Shown here: piece after piece, positions 43,938 through 52,684 of the stretch
How positions within the stretch are numbered: position 1 is the first letter of the stretch
How the letters are laid out: the number at the start of each line of letters is the position of its first letter
Assembly (NCBI GenBank): GCA_002502045.1
Contig: DAPE01000019.1
Span: 28,210 to 92,209, forward strand
Direction: 5' to 3'
Source: Candidatus Parvarchaeota archaeon UBA573
GTDB taxonomy: Archaea; Nanobdellota; Nanobdellia; Parvarchaeales; Parvarchaeaceae
Length of the DNA stretch: 64,000 nucleotides
Position numbers and translations under genes: made by a program
The notes under the pieces: generated by a model
Databases searched by the model: none
The model's input: only the letters and a program-made list of their open reading frames with translations
Told to the model about the DNA's origin: nothing

Positions 43938-44567
43938 ATGTTATACATGGAAGAATACGAAGTAATTGAGCATTTAAAATCTAATCCAAAGCTCGCTGAA
44001 AATAAATTTTTGATAGTCGCAATAAATTACAAAGAACCGACTTATATAAAATTTCTAAGCGATTCTGATTTTAAAGTCGGAGATAAGGTAATGGTTGATA
44101 ACAGTGATGTTTTTTTAAATCAGAAAAAAATAAGCCAGATATCTGAAGTAAAAAAGGCAAATGACATAAAGATTGATACTAGGTACGACATAAAATATAC
44201 AGGAGGTTATTCAATGGACGGTAAGAAAGTTTACTTGGACGAACATTTCCCTAAAAATATAAATGTTGACGGTAAAACCATTGATACTATAGAAAGTATT
44301 GACAGACATCATGAAGTTACTGAAAAATGGCTTATAGACGATGCGTATGAGTATGCATATGCGCATGAGATTGCTACTAAAATTGAAAGAGAGTACGTTG
44401 AATCCTTAGGCATAAATTGGGATGATTATTGCAAGGAAGTAAATAAAAATCTGCATGAGGTTTATGCTTCAAAGGCCGAAAAGACTCCCTCCGATTTGGA
44501 TTTAGCGCCATATTTTTACTCAAAAGATGAAAAAGCGTTAAAGGAAATAAGAGAAACCAAAAATTAG
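43938..44567 (+). CDS. Hypothetical protein with HHEVTEK motif, 209 aa
   Basis: Not firmly recognised. Soluble, no signal or membrane segment. The N-terminal third is beta-rich, followed by a middle segment SMDGKKVYLDEHFPKNINVD. The C-terminal helical half has SIDRHHEVTEKWLIDDAYEYAYAHEIATKIE (read in parts), in which His-His-Glu and a following His-Glu could bind a metal. I recall uncharacterised bacterial proteins with a similar run (DG-x-x-VYID... HEE... AH-x-x-A) but cannot name the family. An ATG at 43947 is an alternative start. TATA-like ACTTATATATTTT at ~43908-43920 precedes it. Confidence 0.68.
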   Translation: MLYMEEYEVIEHLKSNPKLAENKFLIVAINYKEPTYIKFLSDSDFKVGDKVMVDNSDVFLNQKKISQISEVKKANDIKIDTRYDIKYTGGYSMDGKKVYLDEHFPKNINVDGKTIDTIESIDRHHEVTEKWLIDDAYEYAYAHEIATKIEREYVESLGINWDDYCKEVNKNLHEVYASKAEKTPSDLDLAPYFYSKDEKALKEIRETKN

Positions 44568-44621
44568 TGTGTTTTTATTTTTTGTATTAAAGCATTAATA
44601 CAATTTAGAGTTATTTTTAGT

Positions 44622-45371
44622 ATGGATGTAAAATTTATAGATGCACATGCACACATAAGCGATAATTCATTGTTAAGTACTAGAGAGGAGTTTCTAGAAA
44701 AGATTTCAGATTCTTATATTATACTAAACTCTGGCGAAAATAAGGAAGATAGCAAAAGAATATTAAATGATAGCAAAAATTACAAATTCTTACTGCCTTG
44801 TATAGGGTTACACCCAAATAAAATAGCATATATGAGTTATGACAAGGCTCAAGAGGAGTTTAATTATATATTAGAAAACATAGACCAGTTTTTTGCAGTT
44901 TCTGAAATCGGTTTGGATTATAAAGGGAAAGATATATACCAAAACGAGCAGGAAAAAGAATTCCTTTACAAGATACTAGAATTATCTGAGGAGAAAAATA
45001 AGGTTTGTATAATTCATAGTAGAAAGGCAATAGATGATATTTTTGACGCTGTTTCTAGCTTTAAATTAAAGGTAATATTACATAACTTTGAAGGTAACCT
45101 AAGACACCTAAATAAGGCGGATGAATTAGGAATAAACATCAGCATATCCACTGGTTTTATGAAGTTCAAAAAAGACAATATAATTAAAAATGTAAACTTG
45201 AGTAGGTTGTTTACTGAAACTGATTCTCCTGAGTTAAGTCCCGATAATAAGCTAAATACTCCTTTGAATATACAAAAACTATTAAATTATATATCTAGTA
45301 TAAAAAAGATGGGAGTAGAGGATATAAAATCAGCCGTATATAAAAATTTTATGGAGCTATTCTATGATTGA
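44622..45371 (+). CDS. TatD family metal-dependent hydrolase
   Basis: 249 residues, TIM-barrel amidohydrolase. DAHAHIS (~7-13) binds the metal pair; IGLHPNK (~66-72), SEIGLDYK with the Glu ligand (~90-97), IHSRKA (~128), LHNFEG (~149) and FTETDSPEL with the final Asp (~197) complete the site. TatD enzymes act as DNases and D-aminoacyl or related hydrolases. Overlaps rnz by 8 nt and is probably cotranscribed with it. Confidence 0.9.
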   Translation: MDVKFIDAHAHISDNSLLSTREEFLEKISDSYIILNSGENKEDSKRILNDSKNYKFLLPCIGLHPNKIAYMSYDKAQEEFNYILENIDQFFAVSEIGLDYKGKDIYQNEQEKEFLYKILELSEEKNKVCIIHSRKAIDDIFDAVSSFKLKVILHNFEGNLRHLNKADELGINISISTGFMKFKKDNIIKNVNLSRLFTETDSPELSPDNKLNTPLNIQKLLNYISSIKKMGVEDIKSAVYKNFMELFYD

Positions 45372-46278
45372 ATATGTTTTTTTGGGCACAAGCTCAGCTT
45401 TCCCAACGGTAAAAAGAAATCATCCAGGAGTTTATTTAATGATAAACGGGGACAGAATACTTTTAGATTGTGGCGAAGGAATTCAAAGACAAGTAAGAAA
45501 AGCAGGGCTGAGCCCATCTATAGATTATATTTTTATAACTCATTGGCATGGAGATCATTCTCTTGGGTTGGGGGGTATAATCCAAAGCTTAAACATGATG
45601 AAAAGCAGTAAAACACTAAAAATATTTGGCCCTCTCAACACAGCTAATAGTGTAAAAAATATTATGCTTGCTTATAAATTTTATAATACTTTAGATTTAA
45701 AAGTAATTTCATTGAATGCTCCTAAAGAAAAGATAATATTAACGAATAATAATTATGAAGTCTCTGCAATCAATGTAAAGCATTCTGTTAAATGTATTGC
45801 TTATAAAATAAAAGAAAAAGATGTAAGGAATATCTATATAGATAAAATTGCTAAAAAAGGGATAAAACCTGGAAAATTCCTAAGCAAGCTTAAAGAAGGA
45901 AAGGATATTGTGTATAATGGCATTAAATTAAAGTATAAAGAACTTACCTACGTTAAGAGAGGAAAGTCTATTGCTTATGTTACTGATTTAAGGTATAGTC
46001 GGGAGATTATTCCTTTTATAAAAGGAGTGGATACATTGATATTAGAAAGCACGTTTGGTGAGGAATTCAATAAATCTTACGAATTTTTTCATCTTAATAT
46101 CAAAGAAGCAATGTTGCTAGCTAAAAGTTCTGGGGCTAAAGAAGTCCAGTTTGTACATACAAGTCAAAGATATGAAAATGATAATTCAATGGTTAAAAGT
46201 GCCGCAGCAATTTATTCTAAACTAAAATGCAATTTTAAGTACTCTTTTCCAGATGATTTCGATAAATTTGTAGTATAA
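45364..46278 (+). CDS. rnz: Ribonuclease Z (tRNA 3' endonuclease)
   Basis: 304 residues, metallo-beta-lactamase fold. LGTSSAFPTVKRNH at the N-terminus, motif II HWHGDH (60-65), the exosite arm region with KPGKFLSKLKEGK (~178-190) that grips tRNA, and YVTDLRYSREI, LESTF and FVHTSQRY in the C-terminal half. It cuts after the discriminator base of tRNA precursors. No tRNA in this window encodes CCA, so this cleavage is needed before CCA addition. Confidence 0.93.
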   Translation: MIEYVFLGTSSAFPTVKRNHPGVYLMINGDRILLDCGEGIQRQVRKAGLSPSIDYIFITHWHGDHSLGLGGIIQSLNMMKSSKTLKIFGPLNTANSVKNIMLAYKFYNTLDLKVISLNAPKEKIILTNNNYEVSAINVKHSVKCIAYKIKEKDVRNIYIDKIAKKGIKPGKFLSKLKEGKDIVYNGIKLKYKELTYVKRGKSIAYVTDLRYSREIIPFIKGVDTLILESTFGEEFNKSYEFFHLNIKEAMLLAKSSGAKEVQFVHTSQRYENDNSMVKSAAAIYSKLKCNFKYSFPDDFDKFVV

Positions 46279-46310
46279 TCACTGTAGACATTGCTGTTTC
46301 CATAATGGAA

Positions 46311-46321
46311 ACTTATTTAAA
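46311..46321 (+). promoter_or_regulatory. TATA-like box for the EF-Tu-like GTPase gene
   Basis: ACTTATTTAAA is centred about 29 nt before the ATG at 46346, in keeping with a leaderless start. Confidence 0.5.
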
Positions 46322-46345
46322 TTTAATCCTCTTTATAAAAAAGGT

Positions 46346-47374
46346 ATGAATTCGTTAACAGTAAGTGTTATAGGGCCGTATAGATCTGGAAAATCCACTC
46401 TTGTTAATAAACTTCAGCAGAGAAAAGGTGCGGAAGAAGATGTATCTTTTTTCTTTTTTAAATATGGCGGAAAGAATGTTACTTTGATAGATACACCTGG
46501 GGATATGGATAACCCGACTACGTTAGCTTCAGTTCTTACTCTATCTGATAGCATAATCTTCTGTGTTTCTCCCGAAAATGGAGTTAACCTTCAAGTAGGT
46601 GAGCAGATAATAATGGCCAGCTCCATTGGCATAAAACATGGGTTGATATGCATAACAAAAGCAGACATATCCACATCAGAAGAGATATCCAAACTTGAAA
46701 AACAACTTTCTGCAATTATAAAAGGAACATCCATGGAAAATTTTGAGATTACGGTTATAGATATAAACAATGATCAGAGCATGGCAGATATAAGAGCAAA
46801 AATTTCAAGCTTTCCTTACTACTCAGAAAATATAGAGAAGCCGTTTAAAATTTTTATAGATCATGCTTTTGAATCAAAAGGCATGTCTGTTGCTGTTGGT
46901 ACTATGCCAACTGGTAAGATAGGGATACATTCCGAGGGGGTTATAGCACCAGCACCTTTTACCAAAGATATCTCTATAAATTCTATCCAGATCAATCAGG
47001 AAGACATGCAGTCTGCAGAAGCCGGAGACAGAGTAGGCGTTGCAATAAAAGGTGTGTGGCCCTGGGATCTGCCAAGAGGGGTTGAAATAAGAAAGAAAAG
47101 TAGTTTTAGAGATATTAATGAAGGGGATTTAACTGTGGATATAAGCCCATTATACAAACAGGAAATAATAAATGATGTAAAGCTTAATTTAATAGTGAAT
47201 TGGCAGAATATTGTCGTTACTCTTAGTAATGTAAAGCGTGAAAATAACAAAGTAACTGCTCATTTTGTTGCTGACAAAAATTTCTGTTTTGATGAAAATG
47301 ATAAAATGCTACTAATAAATAAAGATCTTCCAATAAGGTTTTTGAGAGTAGTTGGCAAAGCTATAATATCCTAA
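46346..47374 (+). CDS. Divergent EF-Tu/SelB-like translational GTPase
   Basis: 342 residues. G domain with G1 GPYRSGKST (10-18), G3 DTPGDMD (~49) and G4 TKAD (~103), followed by beta-barrel domain II (GMSVAVGTMPTGKIGI, RVGVAIKGVW) and probably domain III. G1 departs from the usual GHVDHGKST. The switch I Thr region is very short, since G1 and G3 are only about 40 residues apart. Shorter than EF-1A (~430). It resembles the SelB-like paralogues of archaea that lack selenocysteine; an exact function is unknown. Ends directly against the ndk stop on the other strand. Confidence 0.75.
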   Translation: MNSLTVSVIGPYRSGKSTLVNKLQQRKGAEEDVSFFFFKYGGKNVTLIDTPGDMDNPTTLASVLTLSDSIIFCVSPENGVNLQVGEQIIMASSIGIKHGLICITKADISTSEEISKLEKQLSAIIKGTSMENFEITVIDINNDQSMADIRAKISSFPYYSENIEKPFKIFIDHAFESKGMSVAVGTMPTGKIGIHSEGVIAPAPFTKDISINSIQINQEDMQSAEAGDRVGVAIKGVWPWDLPRGVEIRKKSSFRDINEGDLTVDISPLYKQEIINDVKLNLIVNWQNIVVTLSNVKRENNKVTAHFVADKNFCFDENDKMLLINKDLPIRFLRVVGKAIIS

Positions 47375-48025
47375 TTAGCCAAGAAGTACATTTTCAATTA
47401 TCAAAGCTGGAAGTTTACTTACTGTCTCTTCATCAAAATCTGTTTCTTTTGTTAATAGTTCTCCCATTATCTTTTCAGCATCTTCTTTAGAAATCTTATT
47501 TTCGCTCAAATCCTTGCTTATCTCCCTGTATCTAACTGAATCTATCATAGGAAAGTTCTCATAGGTTTTTATATAAGCTTCCATCTCTTTTTTGTAATTC
47601 TTAGCTTCTTCAATATCTATGATTTCTTTCCATAATTTGACTTCTTTTTCAGCAGTTTCGTTGCTGTCCGAAGCATGTACTAAATTTATCCCTTTTGTTG
47701 TTCCGTATCTTCCTCTTATCGACAAAGGATCTGCTTTTTCGCACATTGTCTTTCCCAGCAATGTTCTTACCTTCTCAACTACATTATCTCCGCTTGCTAT
47801 TATTACTGCAAGTTCAGTAGCCGACATAAAATTCACTAGGTTGTCATAGAAAAATTTCCCTTTATGCTCTACATAATGCTTATCTGATAAAAATTCCTTT
47901 TTAGGTTTTATAATATTAAAAAATTTTATTTCTAGCTCAAGATCCAATATATTTTTTAATGCTCTTGCACCCGAGTATCTCCTTACTATCCCGTCTGGCT
48001 TAAGTAATATTAACATTTCTTCCAT
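47375..48025 (-). CDS. ndk: Nucleoside diphosphate kinase with C-terminal extension
   Basis: 216 residues. The NDK domain (~1-135) has LLKPDGIVRR (Lys9), HYVEHKGKFFYDNLVNFM, the RTLLGKT loop, DPLSIRGRYG and the catalytic His117 in INLVHASDS. It transfers gamma phosphates between NTPs and NDPs. Typical enzymes stop at ~140-150 residues; here ~80 extra helical, charged residues follow (EAKNYKKEMEAYIKTYENFP...), without a known domain. No adjacent gene is on the same strand. Confidence 0.92.
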   Translation of the reverse strand: MEEMLILLKPDGIVRRYSGARALKNILDLELEIKFFNIIKPKKEFLSDKHYVEHKGKFFYDNLVNFMSATELAVIIASGDNVVEKVRTLLGKTMCEKADPLSIRGRYGTTKGINLVHASDSNETAEKEVKLWKEIIDIEEAKNYKKEMEAYIKTYENFPMIDSVRYREISKDLSENKISKEDAEKIMGELLTKETDFDEETVSKLPALIIENVLLG

Positions 48026-48164
48026 TTCCTAATTAATTTTTTATAATATAAATAGATTCTACCCTTTGTTTAAATTTAATGGTGTTATAAATTCATAAAA
48101 AATAATTAGTTAACTTTATTACTGATAATGACTTATTTACTGTAATTAACTAGAGGTTAAAAAT

Positions 48165-49880
48165 ATGAGATCACCAATATGCGCTTTTTTAGGACACGTA
48201 GATGCAGGCAAAACTAGTATAATGGACGCGATAAGAGACACGATGAATGCCTATAAAGAGAGTGGGGGGCTTACTCAAAATATTGGTTCAACAGAGGTTC
48301 CAACTGACAGAATAAAAGAGATAGCTAGCGATCTTCTCTCAAAATTTAATATAAATATAAAAGTACCAAGTATTCTATTCATTGATTCACCAGGTCATGA
48401 GGCTTTTGTTACTTTAAGAAAGAGAGGCGCATCAATTGCAGATATAGTAATACTGACAGTAGACATAACAGAAGGTATCCAAAATCAAACAATAGAATCA
48501 ATAGAGATACTGAAATCTTATAAGACTCCCTTTCTAATAGCTCTTACAAAAATTGATACAATAAGAGGGTTCTACAAGCAAGAAAATAAGTCTTTTCTAG
48601 AGTTTATATCAAAACAGAATCAGGATTATATTCAAAAGCTTGATGAAAAGATATACAACCTAATTGCTGATTTTTCAATTTATGGTTTTCAGGCTGAAAG
48701 ATATGATAGGGTAAAAGAATTCACCAAAGAAATTTCAATAATTCCTCTATCTTCAATTAATAGTATCGGAATAAAAGATTTAATTGTAATGATAATAGGG
48801 TTAAGCCAAAGATACTTAGAACTAGATAAACAGACCTCAAATAGTGCGGCAATACTTGAGGAAAAGAATGTAAAAGGATTAGGTAAAGTATATGATGCTA
48901 TAGTTTATTCTGGCAAGATATCGGTAGGGGATAAAGTGATCGTACAAACTCAGAATGGTACAATTGAAAATAAGATAAAGGGGATTATGCGTCTTATCCC
49001 AATGGAAGAAAGTCGGGAAAATTTTGGTAAATATGATAGCTTATCTTCAATTGAAGCAACAGCTCCAATAAGACTGATTCTGAGAGAGCCGAATGCTATG
49101 ATAGGCACATCAATAACTGCTTTTGTTTCAGATGAAGAAAAGAATAAAATAATAGAGGAAATAAACGCAGAAAATGTGGGTTATAACAATGATGAAAGTA
49201 AAGGTTTGGTGGTTTGTGCCGATTCTATAGGCAGTATAGATGCTATAAGGAACATAGCAAAATCATTTGGGATAGAAATTGGAAAGACAAAGATAGGTGA
49301 GCCATCAAAAATGGATATAACGACCGCTAGTATAAACGGTGGCGCATTGATATGTTTTAATGTTCCTATCTCTAGGCAGACGGAAAGCATGGCAGAAGAA
49401 TACAGTGTCAAGATAATAAGTGCAAATTCTATATACACCCTTTTTGATAGCTATAATGAGTTCGAGAAAGAATTAAAGAACATGAATCTAGAAAAAAAAT
49501 TAGAACGTTTGAAGTTGCCTTCTAAATTTGTTTTTATTAAAGGAAACATATTCCGTAGATCCAGCCCGTGTGTTTTTGGTGTTGAAGTATTAGGAGGAGA
49601 GATAAGACAAAATTATCCGATAATAAATGTTAAAGGAGAAAGAGTTGGCAGGATTCTAGATATAGAATCAGATAAGACAAAATTAAACAGGGCAATTATA
49701 GGTGATAAGGTGGCTATAAGCATAGATGACGCAGTTTACGGCAGAAACATAATCGATGGCGATATACTTTATACTGACATAAGTATGCCTGATGTTATGA
49801 AGTTTGATGATGTGGCAGAGGAACTAACTTCAGACTACAGAGAAGTATTGTCAGAAATACGAAAGATAAAAGGGATTTAG
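48165..49880 (+). CDS. infB: Translation initiation factor aIF5B
   Basis: 571 residues, the usual archaeal length without intein. G1 GHVDAGKT (10-17), G3 DSPGHEAF (~75-82) and G4 TKID (~128-131), then two beta-barrel domains, a connecting helix and the C-terminal domain that docks initiator tRNA. It promotes subunit joining. G1 has Ala where most archaeal copies have His and eukaryotes Thr. GAGGT at 48153-48157 is a fair Shine-Dalgarno. Its stop overlaps the next minus-strand gene's stop as TTAG. Confidence 0.95.
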   Translation: MRSPICAFLGHVDAGKTSIMDAIRDTMNAYKESGGLTQNIGSTEVPTDRIKEIASDLLSKFNINIKVPSILFIDSPGHEAFVTLRKRGASIADIVILTVDITEGIQNQTIESIEILKSYKTPFLIALTKIDTIRGFYKQENKSFLEFISKQNQDYIQKLDEKIYNLIADFSIYGFQAERYDRVKEFTKEISIIPLSSINSIGIKDLIVMIIGLSQRYLELDKQTSNSAAILEEKNVKGLGKVYDAIVYSGKISVGDKVIVQTQNGTIENKIKGIMRLIPMEESRENFGKYDSLSSIEATAPIRLILREPNAMIGTSITAFVSDEEKNKIIEEINAENVGYNNDESKGLVVCADSIGSIDAIRNIAKSFGIEIGKTKIGEPSKMDITTASINGGALICFNVPISRQTESMAEEYSVKIISANSIYTLFDSYNEFEKELKNMNLEKKLERLKLPSKFVFIKGNIFRRSSPCVFGVEVLGGEIRQNYPIINVKGERVGRILDIESDKTKLNRAIIGDKVAISIDDAVYGRNIIDGDILYTDISMPDVMKFDDVAEELTSDYREVLSEIRKIKGI

Positions 49881-50698
49881 GGCCAATTTTTAATTGCCTT
49901 TTCATATAGTTCTATACTATCACATGGGAGCCATTTTCCAGAGTAAATAAATCCATCAATTATTCTTTTCTCTACAACCTTCTCAAATACATTTGAAATG
50001 TTTGATTCTCCAGAAGGTATGAAACTTAGAAATGCAGGATTTATAACATATATACCGGCATTCACAAGATGGGAGACCTGTTCTATTTTAGGTTTTTCTA
50101 TGAATTTTACTATCTTGTTGCCTTCCATTTCAACAACCCCGAACTGTGAAACGTCATCCCTAGGAACTAAAGCTATTGTTGCCATTGCTTTTTCTTTTTT
50201 ATGGAATTCATATATCTTGTTTAAGTCAAAATCAAATAAGTTATCTCCATTTAAAACGATAAAATCCTCCTGGAAAAGGTTCTGATTCTTTTTTATTGCT
50301 CCACCTGTGCCTACAGGAGTAGTTTCTTCAGAGTATCTTATTCTTACCCCAAATTTACTTCCATCCCCGAAGTATTCTTTAATCCTGCTTCCTAAATACC
50401 CTATGGAGATTATTATATCTACAAATTCAGCTTTTTTTAACTGTTCTATTATATGTTCTAGTATCGGCCGGCCATTCACAAGCATCATAGGCTTTGGTAT
50501 CTCATATGTAAGTGGTCTCAGTCTTGTTCCGGATCCTCCAGCAAGTATCAGGGCCATCTTGTTTTTATTTGGCTCAAAATGTTCTTTTATAAAACGCTCA
50601 ATAGCTATTGATCGATTAGGTATATTTATACCATCAACGGTTTTGTCAATTTTTTCTAGAGTTTTTTCGTTTATTGTAATGGTTATCCTTTTCTTCAT
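49877..50698 (-). CDS. Ribbon-helix-helix domain fused to sugar nucleotidyltransferase
   Basis: 273 residues. Residues 1-42 are a CopG/Arc-type ribbon-helix-helix: strand KRITITIN, helix EKTLEKIDKTV, turn and helix NRSIAIERFIKEHF. From ~48 on it is a sugar-1-phosphate nucleotidyltransferase: GGSGTRLRPLTYEIPKP (54-70), IISIGYLG, VLNGDNLFD, NAGIYVINP. That catalyses formation of an NDP-sugar such as GDP-mannose or dTDP/UDP-glucose. The RHH suggests DNA binding or dimerisation. It lies 18 nt downstream of a GT4 glycosyltransferase gene, so a role in glycan synthesis is likely. Short C-terminus, no left-handed beta-helix domain. Confidence 0.88.
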   Translation of the reverse strand: MKKRITITINEKTLEKIDKTVDGINIPNRSIAIERFIKEHFEPNKNKMALILAGGSGTRLRPLTYEIPKPMMLVNGRPILEHIIEQLKKAEFVDIIISIGYLGSRIKEYFGDGSKFGVRIRYSEETTPVGTGGAIKKNQNLFQEDFIVLNGDNLFDFDLNKIYEFHKKEKAMATIALVPRDDVSQFGVVEMEGNKIVKFIEKPKIEQVSHLVNAGIYVINPAFLSFIPSGESNISNVFEKVVEKRIIDGFIYSGKWLPCDSIELYEKAIKNWP

Positions 50699-50716
50699 AC
50701 TAATTCATACTTTGTA

Positions 50717-51865
50717 TTATTTATAAGGCTTTTGCATTATTTCATTTACAGTATCATCTAGATTCATTATAAATCTCTTTTCATCATAGACTTTTGATTT
50801 TTTAGCGCCTTCTACAAGTTTAGTGTAAAATTTACGGTTCAATACGCTGTTAAGTGCGTTCGCTATGCTTTTTTCATCTGCATTTACAAGCAGGCCATTT
50901 TCTTCATTTTTTATAAATTCTTTTGGGCCCCCTTCATTTACAGCTATTACTGGTTTTCTGTATGCAAGTGATTCTAAGGGAGTAAACCCAGTATCCTCAT
51001 TTATCGCAAGGAATAAAGTAACGTAGCACTTTTTATAAAGATCAGTAAGTTCTTTTTCTGAAAGGTTATCTTTTACAATTATATTTCCGCTGCCTAGTTT
51101 TTTTATTTCTTTAAAATATTCTTTGTCTTCCGCGAATCCTCCCAATACTAATTTAAAGCCATGTTTAGGGAGTTCTGACATTTTGAACGCATTTATTGCA
51201 AGTTCTTGTCTTTTATACTTAATAAAACGGCTTGGATAAAATATAATTTTTTCTGTTTTTGAGGTTTTATTTATCTTTGGGTATTTAGCATACGGGCCCA
51301 AATTAAATATTTTTTTATTGTCGATTAAATGGTAACTGACAAGTCTGTTTCTAACCTCCTCACTGAATACAATCGAGTAATCTATTCGTTTCCACGCCAA
51401 TCTTTCTAATATCTTATATACAGATACTGCAAAAGGTAGAATTATTCTATTTTTAATGCTTTCTTTTTTGTAATAATTATACATAGTATGAGCTACTCTT
51501 AATGGGGTATGGCACATAGCTACTGTTCTTTGGTGCTTATTCCTAAATGTTATAATTTCTGATATTCCTGCTGTGGAGATAATAAAAATATCATAGCTTT
51601 TCAAGTTAGGGATTTTAGCTAGTATAAGCGACTTAAACAAATTAAATCCTCTTGTAACAAATCCGCTTAATTTTGCATTTCCAAGTACATTTATATTATA
51701 TTTATTAAATTCATCGAATGTTTGGTTTTTGTCATAAAAAAAGGTAAAAACATCTGTTTGATATCGTTTATCTTCCAGAAACTTAAGGATAACCCTTTCT
51801 ACCCCTCCCTTACTTTTTAGCCATGGCACGAATATTGCCATTTTTATTTTCTTATTTTGTACCAT
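50717..51865 (-). CDS. GT4-family glycosyltransferase
   Basis: 382 residues, GT-B fold with no membrane span. KSKGGVERVILKFLED gives the N-terminal Gly-rich loop, IIFYPSRFIKYKRQELAINAF the hinge and start of the second domain, and FLAINEDTGFTPLESLAYRKPVIAVNEGGPKEFIKNEENGLLV (read in parts) the EX7E donor-binding motif. It uses an NDP-sugar to extend a glycan on the cytoplasmic side. Operon with the downstream RHH-nucleotidyltransferase. The ATG at 51841 is an alternative start. Divergent from the pilin gene by 37 nt. Confidence 0.92.
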   Translation of the reverse strand: MVQNKKIKMAIFVPWLKSKGGVERVILKFLEDKRYQTDVFTFFYDKNQTFDEFNKYNINVLGNAKLSGFVTRGFNLFKSLILAKIPNLKSYDIFIISTAGISEIITFRNKHQRTVAMCHTPLRVAHTMYNYYKKESIKNRIILPFAVSVYKILERLAWKRIDYSIVFSEEVRNRLVSYHLIDNKKIFNLGPYAKYPKINKTSKTEKIIFYPSRFIKYKRQELAINAFKMSELPKHGFKLVLGGFAEDKEYFKEIKKLGSGNIIVKDNLSEKELTDLYKKCYVTLFLAINEDTGFTPLESLAYRKPVIAVNEGGPKEFIKNEENGLLVNADEKSIANALNSVLNRKFYTKLVEGAKKSKVYDEKRFIMNLDDTVNEIMQKPYK

Positions 51866-51902
51866 TCAATATTTAATACTTAAACAACCAATATTAATAT
51901 TT

Positions 51903-52586
51903 ATGTTAGATAATCGTAAAGGTCAGTACTCTGTAGAATACACGATAATAATTGGTATTGGACTAAGCATTATTGCAGCATTTTTAATATATATCACCTT
52001 TTTTTACGGTTCTTTTTCATTGAGTTCATCAGCAAGTCAGATAAAAACTTTATCCGATACAATTGCAAATCATGTTAACTATATAGCCTCAGAAGGTCCA
52101 GGGTCTATGCAAACCTTTCCAATAACCCTTCCATTGTTGCAACAACAATATTCTTTTTTCTGTGGGGATATAATAAAATTGCAGACAACTACAGAATTGG
52201 GCGTTTCTAAACCTGGTGAAAACGTGTCAGGGATGTTACCTTTAACGAGCGGAACATTTGATGCATTTGCACGAGCTGAAAATGGTAGTGCAATAATTGG
52301 GCTTCGTTTCTTAATTTCATATGTTCTTGGGTCTTACTCAGTTTCTTCTAATACCCTGTCTTATTCCCTTTCTTTTTATAACTACTCTGGGGATCTTAAA
52401 GGAACGGCTTTTAATATTTCATTGTTGTCTACAGGGGGGGCTTATATAACAAGTGCAAAGTCATCTACTACTTCAGGTCAGGCCTCAGGCACTCTCACAT
52501 TGCCTTCTTCAGCCCCTGTTGAATATGTGCTTGAAGTTACTCCATCCGGATCGGGAGATTATTATTCTACTTGCGTAACGGGGTAA
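51903..52586 (+). CDS. Archaeal pilin-like protein with class III signal
   Basis: 227 residues. RKGQYSVEY: cleavage expected between G7 and Q8 with Glu at +5, followed by a hydrophobic helix (TIIIGIGLSIIAAFLIYITFF). The ectodomain is beta-rich with many Ser/Thr/Asn and ends at STCVTG; two Cys (CGD and STC) could form a disulfide. A prepilin peptidase would process it for a surface filament or the envelope. Several N-x-S/T sites (NVS, NGS, NYS, NIS). Adjacent glycosyl genes may act on it. Confidence 0.82.
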   Translation: MLDNRKGQYSVEYTIIIGIGLSIIAAFLIYITFFYGSFSLSSSASQIKTLSDTIANHVNYIASEGPGSMQTFPITLPLLQQQYSFFCGDIIKLQTTTELGVSKPGENVSGMLPLTSGTFDAFARAENGSAIIGLRFLISYVLGSYSVSSNTLSYSLSFYNYSGDLKGTAFNISLLSTGGAYITSAKSSTTSGQASGTLTLPSSAPVEYVLEVTPSGSGDYYSTCVTG

Positions 52587-52647
52587 TCTCTTGCTAATAA
52601 ACGATTTTAATATTAGATTTTTTATATAAAAACAATAAAAACGAAAG

Positions 52648-52658
52648 CTTTATATACT
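52648..52658 (+). promoter_or_regulatory. TATA-like box for tfb
   Basis: GCTTTATATAC is centred about 32 nt before the ATG at 52685, so the 5' leader would be only a few bases. Confidence 0.5.
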
Positions 52659-52684
52659 ACTTAGTTCCATAGTATTTAAATCTT

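Noticed and set aside
46346-47374. True SelB with selenocysteine machinery
   Set aside because: No SECIS-like element or in-frame UGA gene is visible and the GTPase motifs are divergent; kept only as SelB-like.
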